A stretch of DNA of 64,000 nt from Hermodice carunculata (Eukaryota; Annelida; Polychaeta; Eunicida; Amphinomidae), in assembly GCA_964020975.1 (NCBI GenBank), contig OZ026630.1, positions 23,714,739 through 23,778,738 of the forward strand, given 5' to 3'. The position numbers were made by a program, and so were the translations under genes. This document shows positions 57,077 through 64,000 of the stretch, piece by piece (within the stretch, counting starts at the first letter, position 1; every line of letters starts with the position of its first letter). The notes beneath the pieces were generated by a model. The model searched no databases, had not been told where the DNA came from, and worked only from the letters and a program-made list of their open reading frames with translations.

Positions 57077-57424
57077 ATGAATGTAGCGACATCATCATCA
57101 CTTGGACGCCCAAGGCTGACCTTGTCCTTCTTTTACAACCCGCTATCGCTCCATATTTTCAATACCGATGGAAACTGTGTGTGTCTGTCTTATTTTGTCA
57201 CGCGCGGCTGGGGCACGTTTCTTTTCGCTGTGAGTGGCGTAATTTTCTTGGTCGCACAAGCAGACGAAAAGCCGGCTCAGAAGGAAAACATAAGATGTAC
57301 GCATGCGCGAGATCTGTATGTAAATGACCCAAATGACGTTGTCCAGGAATTCCCTACCGCACTCTGTTTGAATATTGAAGTTCCATTGCTGGAACCCGAA
57401 GAAGACGTGAGGATTACTCGGTAG
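57077..57424 (+). CDS. Candidate short ORF, duplicated copy A, unknown product
   Basis: I do not recognise this product. The 115-codon frame ends at TAG 57422-57424. A hydrophobic run (TFLFAVSGVIFLVAQA, residues about 47-62) could be a signal peptide or anchor if the true start is further in. An acidic end follows (EVPLLEPEEDVRITR). Its last part has a recognisable but damaged counterpart on the minus strand at 61217-61330 (EVELEEYLRITQ and stop), which suggests the frame was once a real gene. Just after the stop, TTTCACAA is followed by a splice donor GTAAGTG at 57433, with an acceptor TTTGACAG ending at about 57521; both sites are kept in the inverted copy. It could equally be a non-coding transcript. 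The region is CG-richer than its surroundings. Confidence 0.35.
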   Translation: MNVATSSSLGRPRLTLSFFYNPLSLHIFNTDGNCVCLSYFVTRGWGTFLFAVSGVIFLVAQADEKPAQKENIRCTHARDLYVNDPNDVVQEFPTALCLNIEVPLLEPEEDVRITR

Positions 57425-57745
57425 TTTCACAAGTAAGTGTGTGTTTTTCATATTTCGTTGTTTTATATTGTGTATTTTACACGAGCGAAGATGTGTTTGT
57501 ATAAAATTTGACAGGTTCCCTGCCACTAGCGGTGTCATAGCATCAATGTGGTATCCACGTGGTCATTGCCATGTCGACCATCACATGAACATTAATAAAA
57601 AAGTCATTATGGCAATGTCGCTCATCACGAACACATGCTTTTGAATATCAATGCATTGCTCACAAATTAAACTTGATGTGTGTTTTGAAGTCTTATACTG
57701 AGTTGTTATTGTATGTCACTTGGTCTGCTTTATTGATTGCGTTCA
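57425..57745 (+). repeat. Left arm of an inverted duplication (partner 60915-61245)
   Basis: From GTTTCACAAGTAAGTGTG to GCTTTATTGATTGC this 320-bp stretch matches the complement of 60915-61245 with roughly 85-90% identity by eye. It includes the short putative intron and the phrase GTCATAGCATCAATGTGGTA. The similarity fades to the left into the end of the candidate open frame. Confidence 0.88.
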
Positions 57746-58173
57746 ATTGATTGTGGGATTCTGAGATGAATCAAGATCTAGGTCATGGATCCGAGCGAGA
57801 AGTGGATGTTTGTAAACATTGCCATGCTGAGACTGTCGACATTTTCAGTTCACGTTTTGAATGACCTATCACTCAGTGCTGTACTCACTCAACCTTGCGC
57901 TCGATAAGGCCACTTTGTTTGATGCTAAAACTATTTTTTCTTCGATTGATATACTGTATAGGGAAACTGTGTGCCAGAACAGTCACGGAGAGATGGGAAA
58001 AGTTGTGTTTTAATGGGAGGGAAAATGGCGTCAGTGAAAACTATTATTAAAGCAAAGCAAAACTTATATAATTTAAAAGTTGGTTTGATTCATTTACATG
58101 TTGAGCTTTAGATTTGTCACATCGTAATCATTCATAACTTGCCTTTTTTGAACGATCTGAATAGAGGTTGAAA
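57746..58173. other. No feature seen
   Basis: Sequence between the inverted-duplication arm and the GTAT/AT microsatellite; nothing supported. Confidence 0.35.
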
Positions 58174-58229
58174 TGTATGTATGTATGTATGTATGTATAT
58201 ATATGTATCTATGTATGTATGTATGTATG

Positions 58230-58314
<85 letters not shown>
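58174..58314. repeat. Compound GTAT / AT microsatellite
   Basis: GTAT tetramers with one GTATCTAT interruption, then more than 30 AT dinucleotides to 58314. Confidence 0.98.
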
Positions 58315-58317
<3 letters not shown>

Positions 58318-58369
58318 TATTTTAAGTGTGATTAAAACCCCATCTTCTGCTGGGATTTTGGTGTGATTT

Positions 58370-60510
58370 TTACCTCAGCTGACTTGTCAGTCAGCTGACG
58401 TTTTTTGAGGGTCCATCGTCCATCGTCCGTCCGTCGTCCACAATTCACATTTTCGACTTCTTCTCAAAAACAGTCAGCCAGATTCACTTCAAACTTGGTG
58501 GAGATTTGCCTTGGGTGGGTCTCTACTAAGTTTGTTCAAATGGTCACGGTCCAGTGATTTTTGGATTTTTAATGAATTTTTTTGTCCATTTTTGGGTAAA
58601 TCTTAAAAAATCTTCTTCTCCGAAACCACTCACTCAATTGCTTTGATATCACACAGGAACACTCTCTGGGACACTTAGTTCTTAATTTGTTCACCAGGTG
58701 GCACTGCAATTTTTTCCTAATTTTTTATGAATTTTTGTGTGTTATAGCTATTTTCGACTTCTTCTCCAGAACCATCACTCAGATTAAGCTGAAACTTGGT
58801 GGATATGTTCCTTGTAGAAGGGTGAAACAAAGTTGTTCACTATGTGGGAATGCTGCGGATTCCTGATTTTTAAGGATTTTTTCAATTCTGGTACTTGTCG
58901 GTCAATGCAGCTTTCCTATTGATTACTATGGAAGTCAATGGGCATTCTAATGCTAATTCACATTTTTGACTTCTTCTCCAAAACCGTCATCCAGATTAAC
59001 TTCAAACTTGGTGGCAATGTACCTTGGGTGGGTTTCTACCAATTATGTTCACGTGGTCATGCTCCAGTGATTTTTGGATTTTTAGTGATTTTTTTTTTTT
59101 TTTTTTTTTTGGACAAATCTTAAAAAATCTTCTTCCCCGAAACTGCTTACCTAAATGCTTTGATGTCACACAGGAAGACATCTAGGGACTCCTTGTTGTT
59201 AATTTGTTCACCAGGTGGCGCTGCAGTTTTTTTCCAATTTTTTTGTGAATTTTTGTGTGCTATAGTTATTTTCGACTTCTTCTCCAGAACCGTCGCTCAG
59301 ATTAAGCTTACACTTGGTGGATATGTTCCTAATGGAAGGGCCAAACAAACTTGTTCACTGTGTGGGAATGCTGCGGATTCCTGATCTTTAATGATTTTTT
59401 CAAGTCAGCTCCTTTGGGGTAAATGCACCTTTCCTATTGATTACCATGTAAGTCAATGGGCATTCTAATGCTAATTTACATTTTCGAATTCTTATCCAAA
59501 TCCATCATCCAGATTAACTTCAAACTTGGTGGCAATGTACCTTGGGTGGGTGTCTACCAGGTTTGTTCCAATGGTCATGTTCCAATGAATTTGGATTTTT
59601 TTGTGATTTTTTTTCAAAAGTCACTACAAAAGTTTTAATAGGAAAACTTAACATAGGAATTTCTTGTAATGGTCGTAACTTTAATAATATTGACCAGATT
59701 TACTTCAAACTTGGTGGGGATGTGCCTTGGGTGGATATTTACCAAGTGTGTTCAAATGGTCAAGCTCTATTGATTTTTGGATTTTTGATGAATTTTGTTG
59801 TTTTGGGGGGGGGGGGGGGCAAACCTTCAAAATTCTTCTCTGAAACCACTCACCCAATTGCTTTGATATCGTACATGGACACTCCCGGGAACACCTAGTT
59901 CCCAATTTGTTCACCAGGTGGCGCTGCAATTTTTTTTAATGAATTTTTTGTATGGATTTGCTATTTTTCACTTGTTCTCAGAACCATCCCTCAGATTAAG
60001 CTGAAATGTGATGGATATATTGTTGTGGAAGGGTCAAACAGTTGTTTACTAGGTGGCACTGCTTTGGATTCCTGATTTTTAAGGATTTTCAATTCGGGTA
60101 CTTATCGTTCAATGCAGCTTTCCTATTGATTACCATGTAAGTCAATGGGCATTCTAATGCTAATTTTCACAGGACAACTGACACGAAATTTACTGTTTAC
60201 TTGATATCTTGAGATCTGTTTTGGGTTAGCTACACATGTTTACTATTTTGTATGAAGGTCATGCTGAGACAGTACATGAATGACCTTGACCTCGTTTGTG
60301 GGATCACAGTGCAACATACATGAATTTTACTCTTCATTATAACTTGAGAATTACTTGAACTTTGATGTTGCACGTGTGGGTGTTCTTCTATGAAGGTCAG
60401 ACTTACTCAGAACATGGTGTCCTTGATCCTTTCCAAAGTTCATAGAGCTGCAAGTGTGATGAATGTCAAGATCAGCTGAGGCACGGGCTGTTCACACAGA
60501 CCTCTTGTTT
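58370..60510 (+). repeat. Dispersed composite repeat with about 515-bp internal units, long copy
   Basis: It begins with a palindromic CAGCTGACTTGTCAGTCAGCTG (58376) followed by repeated CCATCGTCC / CCGTCC, and ends CAGCTGAGGCACGGGCTGTTC ACACAGACCTCTTG. Inside, the phrase ACATTTTCGACTTCTTCTC recurs near 58447, 58962 and 59478, and the half-unit phrase CAGATTAAGCTGAAACTTGG recurs near 58780 and 59300, so the unit is about 515 bp made of two related halves. Clauses such as GTCAATGGGCATTCTAATGC appear in each unit. Small open frames recur but are not conserved genes. The class is unknown. Confidence 0.85.
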
Positions 60511-60705
60511 AAGGTCCATCTTCCTGCATACCCTTGGAATGGAAAATGACAACCTGTATGTATCAGATGTACAGGGTGGCCTTTTACAGATCAAGGGTAC
60601 AAACTAAACCAGAGGAGAAGCACTTCCAGTGATGAGGGGGCTAACAATTCTGTTTCTATTTTGCACCACCTGATTAAAGTGTACTGGAGCTCAAATGAAA
60701 TAATA

Positions 60706-60876
60706 CAGTGAAAACTCAAAGTGACACTCAGTTATCTGACATATTCATTATAATGACACAAATTTGAAGGACTGAAGTTGTTGTTCCTTTGTTTTTTGAC
60801 TCATTAATCTGAAATATTCAGATATCTGACTCATTTTCTTGGAAAAAAATAGTGTCATTCTTACAAGTTTTCATTG
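60706..60876 (+). mobile_element. TA-target MITE, ATCTGACA subtype, copy 3
   Basis: It starts CAGTGAAAACTCAAAGTG after TA and continues GACACTCAGTTATCTGACAT. The right end TTACAAGTTTTCATTG is slightly worn. Same length as 24757-24927. Confidence 0.88.
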
Positions 60877-60914
60877 TGCCTGCTATGTGTGGACCCGGAC
60901 AAACATTAAAAATG

Positions 60915-61380
60915 TAGCAATCAATAAAGCAGACTTAGTGACATACAATAACAACTCAGTATAAGACTTCAAAACACACATCAAGTTTAATTTGCGAGCA
61001 ATGCGCCGATATTCAAAAGCATGTGCTGATGGTGAATGACATCGCCATAATGTTCATGTGATGGTCAACATGGCAATGACCGCGTAGATACCACATTGAT
61101 GCTATGACACCGCAAGTGGCAGAGAACCTGTCAAAATTTATACAAACACATCTTCGCTCGTGTAATATGTACAAGGTAAAACAATGAAATATGAAAAACA
61201 CGCACTTACTTGTGAAACTACTGAGTAATCCTCAGGTATTCTTCTAGTTCCACCTCTTCGCTGGCTTCAGCAACAGGTCTTTTCATACGTGACTGTGGGT
61301 GCTTTACATATGTCATAACACATTATGCGTGCGCATAAACGATCTCCAAAATACGCTCACTCCCACCCTAGAAATAAATT
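60915..61380 (-). pseudogene. Inverted, damaged copy B of the 57.1-57.7-kb unit
   Basis: Read on the minus strand, 61217-61330 encodes an ending like that of copy A (EEVELEEYLRITQ and stop versus EEDVRITR and stop). The frame upstream has a stop and weak similarity (YAHA, TYVKHP versus CTHA, LYVNDP). It continues with TTTCACAA, the donor GTAAGTG, a short intron, the acceptor TTTTGACAG and the conserved GGTGTCATAGCATCAATG. About 320 bp are closely similar to copy A. The two units face each other tail to tail, 3.2 kb apart. I interpret B as the decayed partner. Confidence 0.6.
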
Positions 61381-61624
61381 TTTGTTTGATCATACACAAA
61401 CCTACATGTATTGAAATGTTAACAAAATATTCATATTAAGCCCGGTAAATTAAGGTCTTACAGATATTACTATAATAGCCATGATAATTTACTCGCAAAT
61501 GTACCCAAATTTCATATACATGTATATGTATATTATACATGTAAACATATGTTCATGCCCTAATGAAAACAAAGGAAAAACAACAAAAAGCCCCACCTCC
61601 AGGCTTTAAGCCTTGTTTTGACTC
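61381..61624. other. No feature seen
   Basis: AT-rich spacer with short palindromic TACATGTATATGTA text near 61517-61545. Confidence 0.35.
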
Positions 61625-62570
61625 AACTGACTTGTCAGTCAGCTGAGCTTATGTGGTGGTAAGGCATCCGTCGTCTGTCCGTCCATCTGTCTATCATCTG
61701 TCAGTGTCCACAATTCACATTTTTGACTTCTTCTCAAAAACTACTGGCCAGATTCACCTGGAACTCAGTGGGATTGTACCTTGGGTGGGTCCAAGTTTGT
61801 TCAATGGTCATGCTCCATTGATTTTTGGATTTTTTATGATTTTTTGGGGGTTTTTTTTGACAAACCTAAAAAAAAGTCTTCTCTGAAACTGCTCACCCAA
61901 TTACTTTGATATCACACAGGAACAGGCCTAGGGACTTCTGGCTCTTAATTTGTTGACCAGGTGGCACTGCAATTTTTTTTCTATTTTTTATGATTTTTTT
62001 GTGTGTTTTCTGTATTCTCAACTTCTGCAGAATCGTCTCTCAGATTAAGCTGAAACTTGGTGGATATGATCCTTGTGGAAGGGTCAAACAATGTGGTTCA
62101 CTATGTGGTGCTGCTGTGGATCCCTGATGTTTATTGATTTTTTCAATTCAGGTACTTATTGGTAAATGCACCTTTCCTGTTGATTACTCTGTATGTCAAT
62201 GGTCATTCTTATGCTTATTCACATTTTGGACTTTCCAAAGAAACTGTCAGTCAGATTGACTTCAAACTTGGTTGCAATATACCTTGGGTAGGTCTCTGCC
62301 AAGTTTATTCAAATGGTCATGCTCCAGTGATTTTTGGATCTTTTATGTTTTTTTGTGAAATCTTTAAAAAAGTTCTAATAGGAAAGTTTAACATGGGAAT
62401 TTCTTGTAGTGGTTGTACTTCAATAATTTTGTCCAGATTTGTGTCAAACTTGGTAGAGATGTATTTATGATAAGTGTCTACATATTGTGTCCTATCCCAA
62501 GTTCACAGAACCACAAGTGTGATGAATCTCTAGGTCAGCTGAGCATGGACTGTTCTCACAGCCCTCTTGG
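61625..62570 (+). repeat. Dispersed composite repeat, short copy
   Basis: It begins CAACTGACTTGTCAGTCAGCTGA and CCGTCGTCTGTCCGTCC and ends GGTCAGCTGAGCATGGACTG TTCTCACAGCCCTCTTGG. It contains about one and a half of the 515-bp units of the copy at 58370-60510, in the same orientation. Confidence 0.85.
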
Positions 62571-63184
62571 TTTTTTAATGCAACAACACACGCAATATTT
62601 TTTTGTTGATTTGGATGTCATGTAAACCAGAAAATAATGATCAGCTTAAAATTTGTGTTACAGTTTGCAAATATGAACTTTGATAGGATAAAGCATGATT
62701 AGGGTTAACAAGTAACATGAGGCATGGGTGAGTTAACCTGGAATGCGATGCAAAGTGTAGGTTATACAGATGTTGTTTTCCTTGCCGCCAGACAGTATTA
62801 ATAGTTCTCATGGGAGTCATGTTTCCACGTAATTACATGCCATTACATTATGGTTAAAAAATAGGTATGTTATCCTATAATGAGCACAGTGATGAGGATT
62901 ATTGATTAACATTATTATTGAATATTATGTGTCTTCAGTTGTCACATTGATCATGTAATTGCCATAAAAATGACTCGGCTAATAACCATTTATTGAAGCA
63001 AAACATTTTGCAATGATCAAGTCTTCTCCTTTACAACTTCTAACCTGTCCAGATGTCAGATGTTGGCTCCTTTTGTTTCCACGTAATAAAGGCAATGAGA
63101 ACCACTAGTACTGGTACTGCCAAGTAGCAAGTTAAATACACGGGGCAGCCCAATTTACACAATCACTTTATCACCTCTGGAAGT
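62571..63184. other. No feature seen
   Basis: Nothing supported in this AT-rich stretch. Confidence 0.4.
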
Positions 63185-63363
63185 GGGTTGCACTTCAGTC
63201 AATGGTATCCTGGCAGGTATGGGTTATGCTTTAGTAAATGGTACCCTGGCAGACATGGGTTACATTTTAGCCAATGGTACCCTGGCAGACATGGGTTACA
63301 CTTCAGTCAATGGTACCCTGGCAGACAGGGTTACACTTCAGCCAATGGTACCCGGGCAGGGTT
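63185..63363. repeat. 36-bp tandem repeat, 5 copies
   Basis: Units of GGTTACACTTCAGTCAATGG TACCCTGGCAGACATG with a few differences. The 36-bp period holds a frame with a 12-residue repeat (MGYTSVNGTLAD) at 63183-63365. There is no sign that this is a gene. Confidence 0.95.
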
Positions 63364-63429
63364 GATTTACAGAGATGAAACAAAAGCTGAGTATCACATG
63401 ACCATTTCAGAAAGACATCAGCGGCTCAA

Positions 63430-63660
63430 GAACCCACCTGGAAAGTAAAATATGGCCCACTTTTCTGCCCTCCTTTAATTTTGTTGATAATGGAACATAC
63501 CTGCCAACATCCTTTGATGTGAAATGGGGATTTTTTTCCTCCATGGGAGATTTTATATTTAACAAAAAAAGCAAGGAATGGATTTTCATGGGGAGTGGGT
63601 GGTGGTGGTGGTGTGGGGTGGGGGGTGTGTCCAAAACAGGTCAAATTTTAAATAAAAAAA
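63430..63660. repeat. Worn dispersed repeat with GGTGGTGG run
   Basis: CATACCTGCCAACATCC, CATGGGAGATTTTATATTTAAC and AAAAAAGCAAGGAATGGA recall the CGGGAGAT phrases at 35180-35290. A GGT microsatellite of about five units lies at 63597-63612. Non-coding. Confidence 0.45.
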
Positions 63661-63699
63661 TTTCGAAAATTAGGTTGAAAAATGTGTTTGACTGTGTGT

Positions 63700-64000
63700 G
63701 TGTCCAGATTGACAGTTTTCACGCGATAACACAAAAAGTTTTTTTGCATTGGGCTTTCATATTGCACATGCTTTAAGTCCTGAATAAGGTCTCAGAGTTT
63801 GAAGATGGGTGACCTTGATCCAATTTCCAAGGTGAATGACCTTGACCTAATTCCTAAAGTTACAGATCCATTTTTGTGAATTTGATTTTCACACTATATC
63901 TCAAAAAGTTTTGTGTATAAAAGTTTCATATTGCACATGCTTATAGTCCTGCATAAGGTCTTGAAAGAGTTCGAAGATGGGTGACCTTGACTTAACTCCC
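63700..64000 (+). repeat. Dispersed TGACCTTGACC repeat, about 169-bp units, runs off the window
   Basis: The phrase TTTCATATTGCACATGCTT ... GAAGATGGGTGACCTTGA occurs at 63754 and again at 63924, a spacing of about 169 bp, with AAAAAGTTTT before each. The repeat continues past the right edge. Confidence 0.8.

Noticed and set aside
57441-57644. Frame shared by the two arms of the inverted duplication (RRCVCI...GVIASMW)
   Set aside because: It reads across the putative intron boundaries, and its similarity in both arms follows from DNA identity rather than protein constraint.

Overview
This window is eukaryotic, AT-rich, repeat-dense and nearly free of genes. It reads as intergenic or intronic DNA of a marine invertebrate. 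Several dispersed repeats carry phrases I associate with lophotrochozoan (mollusc-like) genomes: the TGACCTTGACC motif, a start near GCTCTGCTGACC, an end near GGCCCATGGGCCTCTTGTT, and an end near GGCTGTTCACACAG. That assignment is from memory, is not proven here, and does not rule out other marine invertebrates. There is no operon layout, rRNA, recognisable tRNA or CRISPR array.

Left part (1-22 kb): tandem arrays dominate. They are a 45-bp repeat at 1, a long pyrimidine microsatellite at 582, two abutting 42-bp and 40-bp arrays at 2481-3425, a 27-bp array at 12855-13640, a 37-41-bp array at 18308, and a 29-bp array at 21571. Between them lie a decayed but complete-length mariner element (7608-8902) and the first of many short TTAA-flanked hairpin MITEs. 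The most gene-like open frame is at 17266-18092: a charged coiled-coil-type protein segment with a ten-residue internal repeat. I cannot name it.

Middle part (22-32 kb): a minus-strand hAT transposase remnant with a 37-bp minisatellite inside its coding region (22.5-23.8 kb); a broken minus-strand BEL/Pao LTR-retrotransposon fossil (24.66-27.35 kb) carrying a later MITE insertion; a hAT MITE with an exact 8-bp target duplication (30187-30392); and a 1.15-kb array of 24/26-bp units with a 153-bp higher-order period.

Right part (32-64 kb): dispersed non-coding repeats (40987-42414, 42950-44025, 58370-60510, 61625-62570), more TTAA, TA, TAA/TTA and hAT-type MITEs, some nested in others, one possible small host exon (47752-47905), and a stretch visibly richer in CG dinucleotides (53.65-57.44 kb). 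The last leads into a short open frame at 57077. Part of it, including a short intron, recurs in inverted orientation at 60915-61380.

Most long open frames in the window are by-products of tandem repeats and should not be read as genes.
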